Assembly (NCBI GenBank): GCA_038230415.1
Contig: JBBRNH010000017.1
Coordinates: 1-64,000, forward strand
DNA length: 64,000 nt
From: JBBRNH01 sp038230415
GTDB lineage: Bacteria; Bacteroidota; Bacteroidia; Cytophagales; Spirosomataceae
Direction of reading: 5' to 3'
Below, piece after piece: positions 24,071 to 32,528 of the stretch (position 1 is its first letter; each line of letters opens with the position of its first letter). The notes beneath the pieces are model-generated. The model was not told the DNA's origin. It was given only the letters and a program-made list of their open reading frames with translations, and ran no database searches. The position numbers and the translations under genes are program-made.

Positions 24071-25267
24071 TTACCTCATCCCAAACACGGCCCGCGTCAG
24101 CCGAAACGGGCGAATCACCACCACAATCAGCGTCACGCACACGGTCAGCGCTGACAAACTCACCGCGAAAAACCCCGGCCAGATGCCCCAATCAAGTTTC
24201 AGGACGTAATAGCCGATAACCACGATTACGGTCTGGTGCAGGATGTAAAACGGATACACGGCTTCGTTCAGGCGGGGTAATGCGGGGTGGTTGCGGTTCA
24301 GGTAGTTGTAGCCGTAGCCGATGGTTGCCAGCACCGACGCTATCGTCAGCCCGTCGGTGGCTTCTAAATACGCAATTTCCCAGGCCAGCACATCGGGGCC
24401 TTCGGTGTCATACACGGCCAGAATCCCGTACATCGCGGCTGTGCAGATAGTTGTAATGACCAGAAAAATCCGGCGTTGGTCGGTGAGAAGTTGCCAAAAT
24501 TCGAGCCTACTCACCAACAGGTAGCCGAACCAGAATAAGAGCAGATTTTTGACAAAATACGCCCAGTCGTCAATCAGCCCGTGCGTTTCGTCGGGGAAGT
24601 ACGGTTTCAGCGTGATCTGGCTGACGAACATAACCACCAATCCCACCCAGAAAACCGCGCCGGGCCGGGCAATCAGTCGGCCAAACCAGTCGGTGAAACG
24701 TTGACCGGCGGTGCTTTTGAGCCAGGCAAACACCGGAATACTCAGCAGCGAATAGAAAAACAGGTAGGCCACAAACCACAGGTGATGCCAGCTAAAGGCT
24801 CCGCCCGTCCCACCGTCGTGGTAGGGTTCAAGTCCCAAAACGTTCGGGTAAAATTCGGCGTAGCTCCCCGAAAACCGCCCGACCGACAGCCATTCGTAAT
24901 AAATCTGGGGCGGCACAATCACGAACATCCCAAAGACCAACGGCACAAACAACCGCCGGACGCGCTCACCGGCATACCGGCCAAACGACCGTTTTTGCAG
25001 CCCGAAAAACGTACCGCCCCCGGAAATGAAAAATAGCAGCGGCATCCGCCACCGATGCAGCCACCGCATGACGGTTTCTAAGAACTCACTGGTTTCGGCA
25101 CTTTTGATGTGCCAGCCCCACGACACGTAAATCATGCCGGTATGATAAAACAGCAGCGTGACGATGGCAATCACGCGCAGCCAGTCGAGGTCATACCGAC
25201 GCTGGGCAAGGGCATTATCGGGTTCCGGTTGTGGCCGGTTGGGTTGAGAAACGGGTGAGGTCTGCAT
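24071..25267 (-). CDS. Acyltransferase family 3 membrane protein
   Basis: The 398-residue protein has about ten transmembrane segments. It opens with RRYDLDWLRVIAIVTLLFYHTGMIY, the classic acyltransferase-3 motif with the H of FYHTG in the catalytic region, followed by RMPLLFFISGGGTFFGLQKR with the conserved Arg. These enzymes acylate sugars or glycans at the membrane. The acceptor is not clear, although the YDLDWLR...SWGWHI layout resembles the glucan-modifying (MdoC-like) branch. The start MQTSPVSQ was chosen over a frame extension of 15 residues. Confidence 0.85.
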   Translation of the reverse strand: MQTSPVSQPNRPQPEPDNALAQRRYDLDWLRVIAIVTLLFYHTGMIYVSWGWHIKSAETSEFLETVMRWLHRWRMPLLFFISGGGTFFGLQKRSFGRYAGERVRRLFVPLVFGMFVIVPPQIYYEWLSVGRFSGSYAEFYPNVLGLEPYHDGGTGGAFSWHHLWFVAYLFFYSLLSIPVFAWLKSTAGQRFTDWFGRLIARPGAVFWVGLVVMFVSQITLKPYFPDETHGLIDDWAYFVKNLLLFWFGYLLVSRLEFWQLLTDQRRIFLVITTICTAAMYGILAVYDTEGPDVLAWEIAYLEATDGLTIASVLATIGYGYNYLNRNHPALPRLNEAVYPFYILHQTVIVVIGYYVLKLDWGIWPGFFAVSLSALTVCVTLIVVVIRPFRLTRAVFGMR

Positions 25268-25367
25268 GATAACAGGCGGTTTGGTTTGCCGGGCAAAGGT
25301 GGGCTGCGGCACTCACCACCAAACTATCTGCCGACGAAATCGCAGTTCGCGCCTATCGGGAAGGGGT

Positions 25368-26582
25368 TCAGGATACGGGAACCGCCCCCGCCGAGTCGCG
25401 GAATTGAGCCGGAGTCTGCCCCGTTAGCCGTTTGAAGGCGGTGTGAAATGCGGAGGGCGAATTGTAGCCGACGCGCTCGGCGAGGTCATCAATTTTAAGC
25501 CCGGCGGTGGCCGGTTGGCGCAGGAGTCGCTGCGCTTCCAGGACCCGTTGCCGGGCCAGCCAGTCGAAAAAAGTTTGCCCAAGTCGGTTGTTGAGCAGTT
25601 GCGAGAGGTGGTGGGGCGAGGTGTGCAACCGGGCCGCTAACCTGGGTAGCGAGAGCGTATTGTCAAGGTAAATCTTGTCGGTTTCGGTCAGCCGGGCCAA
25701 TTTCTGCAACACGGCTTCTTCTACTTCTTCCGAGAGGGACGATTTTTCGTATTTCTTCCGGGCGGGCAGTGCATCGGGTAATTCGCCGGACAAATCGTCG
25801 GTCAGCAAGGGCCGGGCCGCTAACACCGGGCGAAAGAACGCCGAACTACTCATCACCCACAGGCTGGCCGCGTAGATAGCCGCCGTAATCCAGCAGGCGA
25901 GCAGGTAATCGCCCAAATCGTTGTAAAAGCTGAGTTTCACGGCCACCAGCAGAATTGGTACAGCCGCGTTGAACAGAACCAGATTGCGGAGGTGTGCCAA
26001 CGGCCCGGCCTTAGAAAACGGTTCGCCGGTTTGGTGGTAGGCCCGGCGCAGCACCAGCAACGACAGTCCGGCATAAATCAGACAACTCAACAGCATCAGT
26101 TCGGTGCCGAAATGTCGCAGGTGCAGCGGGTCAAAAGGGATGAGCAGCCTTGCGGGCAGTTGGGGCAGTTCGGGATGATAAGCGTTGATGTAGGCGTTGT
26201 ATTTGAAGGCCATAGACTGGAACTGCCACGTGGCCGAATACAGCAGCCACAACCCGCCCGGCAGCAGGTGCCAGCCCCAGTGCCGGGGCAGTTGGCCGTT
26301 TAACCGGGTAAATACAAAGAGGAATAGCAGCGGCTCGATCCAGAAATTGAACGGCTCCGAGAAGTCAATCAGCCAGAGCATTCCGAACATATAATTGGTG
26401 TAGCACAGCCATATCTCCCCCATGATCCCCGTTAGCCCCAGTATAAACCAGCCAAAAAACCGATTAGCCACATCGCGGCTGCGGTCTCCCGATAAAAAAA
26501 ACGCCCCCAGAAACACGCCCTGTGCCACGCCCAGAATCATAATGAGGGCGAAAACATCGAGGTGAACCGGCAGCGTTTTCAT
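25368..26582 (-). CDS. AraC-family transcriptional regulator with a membrane-spanning N-terminal half
   Basis: The 404-residue protein has about seven hydrophobic segments (residues 10-245), then a cytoplasmic linker and a C-terminal AraC DNA-binding domain (about 300-395). The domain shows the first helix-turn-helix around LSLPRLAARLHTSPHHLSQLLN and the second with IDDLAERVGYNSPSAFHTAFKRLTGQTPAQFR. This membrane-sensor AraC type is frequent in Bacteroidota. It starts 15 bp after the stop of the lytic transglycosylase gene, so it is in the same operon and could sense an envelope-related signal. Confidence 0.88.
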   Translation of the reverse strand: MKTLPVHLDVFALIMILGVAQGVFLGAFFLSGDRSRDVANRFFGWFILGLTGIMGEIWLCYTNYMFGMLWLIDFSEPFNFWIEPLLFLFVFTRLNGQLPRHWGWHLLPGGLWLLYSATWQFQSMAFKYNAYINAYHPELPQLPARLLIPFDPLHLRHFGTELMLLSCLIYAGLSLLVLRRAYHQTGEPFSKAGPLAHLRNLVLFNAAVPILLVAVKLSFYNDLGDYLLACWITAAIYAASLWVMSSSAFFRPVLAARPLLTDDLSGELPDALPARKKYEKSSLSEEVEEAVLQKLARLTETDKIYLDNTLSLPRLAARLHTSPHHLSQLLNNRLGQTFFDWLARQRVLEAQRLLRQPATAGLKIDDLAERVGYNSPSAFHTAFKRLTGQTPAQFRDSAGAVPVS

Positions 26583-26597
26583 GTCTGAATCGGTTGA

Positions 26598-29054
26598 CTA
26601 CTGCACGATTTTAATCCGTTGACCTTCGTTGACGGCGGTTCCCGTCAGGCGGTTCCATTCCTGAATCTGCTCGATAGTGACGTTGTAGATTTTGGACACC
26701 CGAAACATGGTTTCGCCTTTCAGAACAGTATGAAACACCGTTTTGGGAGCCGTGCCAGAGCTGATTGCGGTGCGGCCCGTTGTTGTGGCCGGAATTACGC
26801 TCTCGCCAACGGGGAACCCACTCGGTACGTTTTTGACCGTAACCGGCTGACCGACCGATAGTTTGTCGTTCAACGTCAGGCCATTGGCCGCCAGTAGCTC
26901 GTCAATCGTTACGCCGTATCGTTTCGAGATGCTGTAATACGTTTGGCCCGCTTCAACGGTGTGCGTCAGCGTTCGGCCTTTGGTGCTGCCGGTTGTTGCC
27001 GGTGCGGTGGCCGGGCGCGTGGTTGTCGCAACCGGAGCCGGAGCCGGATAACTCGCTGCGGGCGTTGTTGGTGGCCGGGTTGTAGTGGTGGCCGGAGCCG
27101 GATAACTCGCTGCGGGCGTAGTGGTTGGGCGGGTGGTTACCACCGGGGCCGTTGACGCGGGCGTGGTGGCCGGGCGCGTCGTAGCAGTCGGTATGGTGGC
27201 CGGGCGGCTGGTGGTAGCCGGGGCCGTTGCGGGCCGGGCCGAGACGTTGCCTGCCGGGTCTTCGCCTAATACTTCGTAGCCATTGCGACCGGCAGAATTG
27301 GGCGAACCGGCGGGCCTCACAATCACCACGCGGTTGGGCGCATCGTTGTTCATACTCTCGTCGGGCGCTGTCGCTGCGGGGTCAATTGAGCCGGGGGCGG
27401 CAGGGCGGGGCGGGGCCGATGTTGGGCGGGGTGTGATGCCGGGCCGGGTGGCCGATGGCGCGGGCGCAGTGGCAGTTGGGCGGGGAACAGTGGCGGGCCG
27501 GGTGGCTGGTGCTGTTGTGGCCGTGTTATCGGTTGTGCCAAACTTGGGTTCATACAACACCCGTTCCGAGGCATTGCGCGGCACGGTGGTGTTGCGCGTG
27601 GGTATGCCGCCCGGCTCGCTAACCGGAACACTGTCGGGATCGCCCGATTGCGTTTTGGTCACGATGGGGGTGTTCGACGGAACGGCGGGGTTACTGTAGC
27701 CCGGCGTAGTCTGGTCATAGACGGGTGGCGTGGGGCTATTGATGACTTCGACCGGCTTGTTTTTGGGTCGCCGTTCGCGGAGCCACATCACCCGGCCAAG
27801 CTGCAACTTCTGCACCCGGTCGAGCCGGTTGTAGCGCATGAGTTTTTTCACCCGCAGGCCATAGCGTTGCGAAATGCTCCGAATCGTTTCTTCGTCGCGC
27901 ACGGTGTGATACGGCACGAGGGCTTTCTTGCGCTTTTTCGCCAGATAATACACCTCACCGGCCACAACCGGGTCGCGGTCGGTCATGTCGTTGTAGCGCA
28001 AAAAACTGGAGTAGCTGATGCGGGCTTTTTTTGCCAGTGATCCGGCATCGTCACCGGCCTGGGCCTGAATACCGGGCAATCCGTTGATTTCGTACAGAAT
28101 CGGGTCGTCTTTGCTCCGAACGCCCGCCGTAATTTTGTTCAGAACCGGAAAGCCCACATCGTTCAGCACCGCATCCGGCACGTTGCGCGTATTGCCCGAC
28201 CCTACAATCCGTTGCCGGACATCGTTGATCTGGTTGGCCGCTACCGGCACCAGCAGCACGTAGTCTTTGTCGGCGGGAACGGGTTCGGTGAGCAGCCACC
28301 GATTGAGTTGCCGGATGGCGTTTTCGTCGGCTCCGATCTCCCCGGCCACCGCAGCTAAGGTTTTGCCGCGTCCGTTGGGGTATTCGAGCAGGGCAAAGGT
28401 GTTGGTAGCCTGATAGGTTGGCAGGGCGGTTTCAACGGCTATTTTGTGGGCGATAAACCGCAGCACGTAGCGGTCAGTGTTGCCGTCGAGGGTGATTTCG
28501 CGGGCGTAGGCCCAATCCGTCGGGATGCGCTGCGTGATGCCGGTTGCGCCGAGGTAAAACGAATACAGCGATGATATCCAGTTATTAAACTGGCCGTTGC
28601 TACGTTTCAGGTAGCGGGCAGCCGCGTGTGTACTGGCCGTGATGCTCTTGCGCTCGTCCACTGCATCGTCAACGCGCAGGCCGTAATCAGTGGCGGTTTC
28701 GCGCTTGAATTGCCAGAAACCAACGGCCTGTGAGGTCGAAACGGCATCCGGCACGAGCGAACTCTCCTGCACGGCGAGGTATTTGAAATCGGTCGGGATG
28801 TCTTCGTCAATCAGAATGGCCTCCATCACCGGAAAATACAGCGCGATGCGGTCGAGTTTAAGCCGCCAGAACTGCGGGTTGCTGACAAGGGCGTTGGCAT
28901 CCTGCTGAACAATGATGCGGGCGGCTTCGTCGAGCCGGACGGAGATACCGGCCACATCTAAGCGGGTCGGTACAAAGGGCTTATTCGGGTCGGGCTGGGC
29001 AACTGCTACAACCGTGAGCAGGGTCAGCAAAGAAAAGGTCAGGAGCTGTTTCAT
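26598..29054 (-). CDS. LysM-domain lytic transglycosylase (MltD-like) with a Thr/Pro/Ala-rich linker
   Basis: The 818-residue protein has a signal peptide (MKQLLTFSLLTLLTVVAVAQ). An SLT lytic transglycosylase domain (about 75-215) carries E97 in VQESSL as the likely catalytic acid, with AVGFWQFKRETATDYG and YSFYLGATGI. A first LysM is near residue 385 (HTVRDEETIRSISQRYGLRVKKLMRYN). A long low-complexity linker of TTRPATTPA-type repeats (about 500-690) precedes two more LysM domains (HTVEAGQTYYSISKRYG and HTVLKGETMFRVSKIYN). It would cleave the peptidoglycan glycan strand. The methyltransferase gene ends 4 bp upstream, and the AraC gene follows. Confidence 0.9.
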   Translation of the reverse strand: MKQLLTFSLLTLLTVVAVAQPDPNKPFVPTRLDVAGISVRLDEAARIIVQQDANALVSNPQFWRLKLDRIALYFPVMEAILIDEDIPTDFKYLAVQESSLVPDAVSTSQAVGFWQFKRETATDYGLRVDDAVDERKSITASTHAAARYLKRSNGQFNNWISSLYSFYLGATGITQRIPTDWAYAREITLDGNTDRYVLRFIAHKIAVETALPTYQATNTFALLEYPNGRGKTLAAVAGEIGADENAIRQLNRWLLTEPVPADKDYVLLVPVAANQINDVRQRIVGSGNTRNVPDAVLNDVGFPVLNKITAGVRSKDDPILYEINGLPGIQAQAGDDAGSLAKKARISYSSFLRYNDMTDRDPVVAGEVYYLAKKRKKALVPYHTVRDEETIRSISQRYGLRVKKLMRYNRLDRVQKLQLGRVMWLRERRPKNKPVEVINSPTPPVYDQTTPGYSNPAVPSNTPIVTKTQSGDPDSVPVSEPGGIPTRNTTVPRNASERVLYEPKFGTTDNTATTAPATRPATVPRPTATAPAPSATRPGITPRPTSAPPRPAAPGSIDPAATAPDESMNNDAPNRVVIVRPAGSPNSAGRNGYEVLGEDPAGNVSARPATAPATTSRPATIPTATTRPATTPASTAPVVTTRPTTTPAASYPAPATTTTRPPTTPAASYPAPAPVATTTRPATAPATTGSTKGRTLTHTVEAGQTYYSISKRYGVTIDELLAANGLTLNDKLSVGQPVTVKNVPSGFPVGESVIPATTTGRTAISSGTAPKTVFHTVLKGETMFRVSKIYNVTIEQIQEWNRLTGTAVNEGQRIKIVQ

Positions 29055-29058
29055 AGTT

Positions 29059-29703
29059 TTAGATTTTCCGCATCAGCATTAAGCCGTCGCGCAGGGGCAG
29101 CAGCACATTTTCGACGCGGGGGTCGGTTTGAATTTTTTTATTAAAAGCCAGCACCGCCAGCGTGTCGTTGTCGCCGGGTTTCACCGGCTCAATCACCTTG
29201 CCGCTCCACAGCACGTTGTCGGCCAGGATAATGCCGCCGGGCCGGACGCGGTCAAGCACGAGGTCAAAATACAGGCCGTAGTTTTGTTTGTCAGCATCAA
29301 TAAACACGAGGTCAAAATCGGTTTCGGGCATCGTGCGGAGCGATTCTGCCGCATCGCCGAGCCGCAACTCGATTTTATGACCCACCGGCGATTGTTGCCA
29401 GTACTGCCGGATGATGGTTTCGAGTTCTTCGTTGCTGTCGAGGGTAATCAACCGCCCATCGTCGGCCAGCCCCTCGGCTAAGCACAGGGCCGAGTAGCCG
29501 GTAAACGTCCCGATTTCCAGCACGAGCCGGGGCCGTATCATCCACGAAATCAGGGATAAAAACCGCCCCTGGATATGCCCGGAGAGCATCCGGGGCTGCA
29601 TCACCTGGAGGTGTGTCTGGCGGTTGAGCCGGTGCAGTAGGTCACTTTCGGGCGCGGTGTGCGCGTCGGCATAAGCGGTTAAATCGGGTGGTAAAAACTC
29701 CAT
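29059..29703 (-). CDS. SAM-dependent O-methyltransferase (class I, COMT-like)
   Basis: The 214-residue protein matches the small class I O-methyltransferase group: RPRLVLEIGTFTGYSALCLAEGL for the SAM-binding loop, FDLVFIDADKQNYGLYFDLVLDRVRPGGIILADNVLWSGKV for the metal-binding Asp and Asn residues, and a C-terminal LPLRDGLMLMRKI. Such enzymes methylate catechol-type hydroxyls. The ATG at 29703 was preferred to one 21 bp upstream because MEFLPPDL starts the usual first helix. It is the first gene of an operon with the lytic transglycosylase and AraC genes. Confidence 0.9.
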   Translation of the reverse strand: MEFLPPDLTAYADAHTAPESDLLHRLNRQTHLQVMQPRMLSGHIQGRFLSLISWMIRPRLVLEIGTFTGYSALCLAEGLADDGRLITLDSNEELETIIRQYWQQSPVGHKIELRLGDAAESLRTMPETDFDLVFIDADKQNYGLYFDLVLDRVRPGGIILADNVLWSGKVIEPVKPGDNDTLAVLAFNKKIQTDPRVENVLLPLRDGLMLMRKI

Positions 29704-30036
29704 CGGAGAATGAGCCAGCCCCACCGCCCGGCGATGTGGCTTGTTGGTTTTGGTAAAAGTACGCTTTTTTGGCTAACGTAGCGCGGGCAGACCGTATTGA
29801 GTCTGTATGCCAATCCGGTACCGGCGCACAAACAGGTTCTCCTATTCGTGTCATTAGTAATTGGTTAAAGTAAGATTAAATTTCGTTAAAAATGCCCGCA
29901 CTGCCTACCGGGAGACCAAGTATATTTCGTTATTTTGACACCCCGTAAAATACAACAAAACCGAAACGTACCATTTTCTAACTTCAGGGGTCAAACCTGC
30001 CTGGCCCATCCGGTTATTCTCCTTTTGATTTCTCCA
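29704..30036. other. Divergent intergenic region between the O-methyltransferase and tolC-like genes
   Basis: The 333-bp region holds no convincing gene. On the minus strand TACTTTTA at 29754-29761 is one mismatch from the -7 box and could drive the methyltransferase operon. The plus strand before the TolC gene is AT-rich at about 29860-29960, with no exact -7 box. Confidence 0.45.
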
Positions 30037-31287
30037 ATGAAAAAATACATAGTCTGGGCAATCGTGCTTCTTGGCACGGTGGCACAGGCGCAGGACACGC
30101 TGCCGCTCACGTTGCGGCAGACCGACAGTCTGTTTCTCAAACGCAATTTGCTGGCGTTGGCCGGTCGGTATCAGATAGAGGCCGCACAGGCCCAGATTAT
30201 TCAGGCCCGGCTCTTGAGTAACCCCACCGTAAATGCTGAGCTAAACCTTTATAATTCGGCGGATGATAAGGTCTTTGATGTGGGGCGTGATGGGCAGAAA
30301 TCATTCTCGTTCCAGCAAACGCTGCTGTTGGCTGGCAAACGCAACAAGCGCGTAGCCCTCGCTACGGAACAGGCCCGGCTCACCGAACTGCAATTCGCCG
30401 ACCTCCTCCGCAGCCTGCGTTTTGAGTTAAGGAGCCGGTTCTACGGCATTTATTTTACCCAGAATACCCTTTCGGTTTATGCCGAACAACGAACGCGGCT
30501 CACCGAGACCGTGCAGGCATTTGAGCGGCAGTTTAATCGTAATAATCTGGCCCTGAAGGAGTTAGTCCGGCTAAAAGCGCTGCTGCTGAAACTCTCGAAC
30601 GACCAATTAGCCCTCAGAAACCAGTTGACGAACCAGCAACGCGACCTCCGAACGCTGCTCCAGACAACGGCGGCTATCCGGCCTGTGGTGTTGCCAACCG
30701 ACATTGCCCGCTACGGAGCCGCCCTGCCCACGCCCGACGAAGCCATTGGTCTGGCCCTCGAAAACCGCCCCGACCTGCGCGGCACCGAATCGTTGGTGCG
30801 GCAGGCCGACGCGAATCTTTCGCTGCAAAAAGCCCTCGCCACGCCCGATGTTCGCGTTGGCGCGATGTATGACCAGAATGCGTCTTACACGCCCAACTAT
30901 ACCGGCCTGACGTTCAGTATTGACCTGCCGGTGTTCAATAAAAATCAGGGAAACATCGTTTCGGCACGGGCGCAGGCTGATTACCAGCGTGTTATCCAGC
31001 GAAACGCCCGCACCATCATCGAAAACGAGGTGTTTGCCGCGCTCCAGCAAATTCAACAAACCGAGGCCACCTACCGCGCCAGTGACCCTACGTTTGCCGC
31101 CCAGTTTGACGAACTGAACCAGAGTATTCTCCGCAATTTTCAGCGCGGTAATATCTCCTTAGTCGAGTTTGTGGACTTGTTTGAAGCCTACTTAGAAAAC
31201 GTGCAGCAAATAAACCGGCTCGGTGCCGACCGCATTAACGCCTACGAGCAACTCAATTTTACGGTCGGCACCGACTTGTTTAGGTAA
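30037..31287 (+). CDS. TolC-family outer-membrane efflux protein
   Basis: The 416-residue protein starts MKKYIVWAIVLLGTVAQAQDT, a signal peptide, and then has the long alpha-helical repeats of TolC/CusC (for example SDQLALRNQLTNQQRDLRTLLQ-like heptads near residues 190-215) and a repeat of the fold after PDEAIGLALENRPDLRG. Such trimeric ducts form the outer-membrane part of RND pumps. It is the first gene of a tolC-cusB-cusA-type operon. Frame upstream of 30037 was rejected because it lacks a signal sequence. Confidence 0.88.
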   Translation: MKKYIVWAIVLLGTVAQAQDTLPLTLRQTDSLFLKRNLLALAGRYQIEAAQAQIIQARLLSNPTVNAELNLYNSADDKVFDVGRDGQKSFSFQQTLLLAGKRNKRVALATEQARLTELQFADLLRSLRFELRSRFYGIYFTQNTLSVYAEQRTRLTETVQAFERQFNRNNLALKELVRLKALLLKLSNDQLALRNQLTNQQRDLRTLLQTTAAIRPVVLPTDIARYGAALPTPDEAIGLALENRPDLRGTESLVRQADANLSLQKALATPDVRVGAMYDQNASYTPNYTGLTFSIDLPVFNKNQGNIVSARAQADYQRVIQRNARTIIENEVFAALQQIQQTEATYRASDPTFAAQFDELNQSILRNFQRGNISLVEFVDLFEAYLENVQQINRLGADRINAYEQLNFTVGTDLFR

Positions 31288-31307
31288 ACGTAATTGTTTG
31301 TAAGTCT

Positions 31308-31390
31308 GCCACCGCCCCCAGGCTGTGGCTTCAGAAGAACAGGCTTTATTTTATTCAACCGAAGCCCCGCCACAGCCTGGGGACGGTGGC
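31308..31390. repeat. Long inverted repeat between the tolC-like and cusB-like genes
   Basis: GCCACCGCCCCCAGGCTGTGGC at 31308-31329 is mirrored by its near-complement at 31367-31390, with one mismatch over 22 bp plus an outer GAAG/CTTC pairing. The direct repeat GTAAACGTAAT flanks it at 31284-31294 and 31416-31426. The strong hairpin sits inside the efflux operon in a 143-bp gap. Confidence 0.7.
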
Positions 31391-31430
31391 AAACACCACA
31401 ACCTAAATAGTTGTAAGTAAACGTAATACC

Positions 31431-32528
31431 ATGAACCTCCTTCAACTTATCGGCTGTGCCGGGTTGCTGGCCGGGCTTGCCGCCTGCGCCAACGAATCGA
31501 AACCCGCCGAAGACAACACGGGCAAAAAAGCCGCTTTTGCCCTGACCGATACCATGTTTAGCCGCGTCAGAACCGAGGCCGCCGTGATGCAGCCCATCCG
31601 AAGTCAGTTGCGGCTCATTGGGCGCGTTGTTCCCGACGAGAACCGGGTTATCAAGGTTTTTCCCCTCGTGGGTGGCAACGTGCTGGATGTGCGGGCCGAA
31701 CTCGGTGATTTTGTGCGGAAGGGACAAACGCTGGCCGTGATTCAGTCGGGCGAAGTAGCCGGGTTTAACAGCCAATTAGCGCAGGGTCAGGCCGAACTGC
31801 GGCTGGCGCAGAAAAATCTTCAGGTCGCCAAAGATTTATTCGCCGATAAACTCAGCTCAGAGCGCGACGTGCTGACGGCTCAGAAGGAGGTGGAGCGCGA
31901 AACCGCCGAACTCGCCCGGCTCAACGAAGTGTTGCAGATTTACGGGGCCGACCGGCAGTCGGGCGCGTTGGTAAAAGCCCCGATTTCGGGCTACGTGCTG
32001 GAAAAAAACATCAATCGCGGCACCCAACTCCGCTCCGACGATGCCAATGCCGTGTTTACCATCTCGCAACTCAACGAAATCTGGGTGCTTGCCAGCGTGA
32101 ACGAATCGGATATTGGCCGGATAAAAATTGGCCTCCCCGCCCAGATTCAGACCCTGAGCTACCCCGACAAGGTGTTTCGCGGGTTGGTTGACAAACTCTA
32201 CAACGTGCTTGATGCCACCACCAAAACCATGCAGGTACGGGTACGGCTCACCAACGAAAAAATGCTGCTGAAACCCGGTATGAACGCCAGTGTAACGCTC
32301 GCGTTTCAGGAAGGTGGCTCGTTGCCCACCGTTCCGGCAGCCGCCCTGATTTTTGATAAGAGCAAACAGTTTGTGATGGTTTACCGGGACCGGCAGCACA
32401 TCGAAACCCGTGAAGTATTGGTTCTGCGGACATTGGGCAGCATTGCCTACGTCCGCAGCGGCCTGAAATCCGGCGAACGGGTGATTACCCAGTCGCAGTT
32501 ATTGATTTACGATGCCCTCAACGACTGA
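31431..32528 (+). CDS. Efflux RND transporter periplasmic adaptor (CusB/CzcB-like), lipoprotein
   Basis: The 365-residue protein begins MNLLQLIGCAGLLAGLAACANES, a lipoprotein signal with a lipobox LAAC. The membrane-fusion-protein parts follow in order: the barrel-sandwich hybrid (DVRAELGDFVRKGQTLAVIQSGEV), an alpha hairpin (about 115-160), the second lipoyl half (SGYVLEKNINRGTQLRSDD) and a beta-barrel region. No methionine-rich copper tail is seen. It links the TolC-like duct to the RND pump encoded next, and its TGA overlaps the pump's ATG (TGATGA-type overlap at 32526-32528). Confidence 0.9.
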   Translation: MNLLQLIGCAGLLAGLAACANESKPAEDNTGKKAAFALTDTMFSRVRTEAAVMQPIRSQLRLIGRVVPDENRVIKVFPLVGGNVLDVRAELGDFVRKGQTLAVIQSGEVAGFNSQLAQGQAELRLAQKNLQVAKDLFADKLSSERDVLTAQKEVERETAELARLNEVLQIYGADRQSGALVKAPISGYVLEKNINRGTQLRSDDANAVFTISQLNEIWVLASVNESDIGRIKIGLPAQIQTLSYPDKVFRGLVDKLYNVLDATTKTMQVRVRLTNEKMLLKPGMNASVTLAFQEGGSLPTVPAAALIFDKSKQFVMVYRDRQHIETREVLVLRTLGSIAYVRSGLKSGERVITQSQLLIYDALND

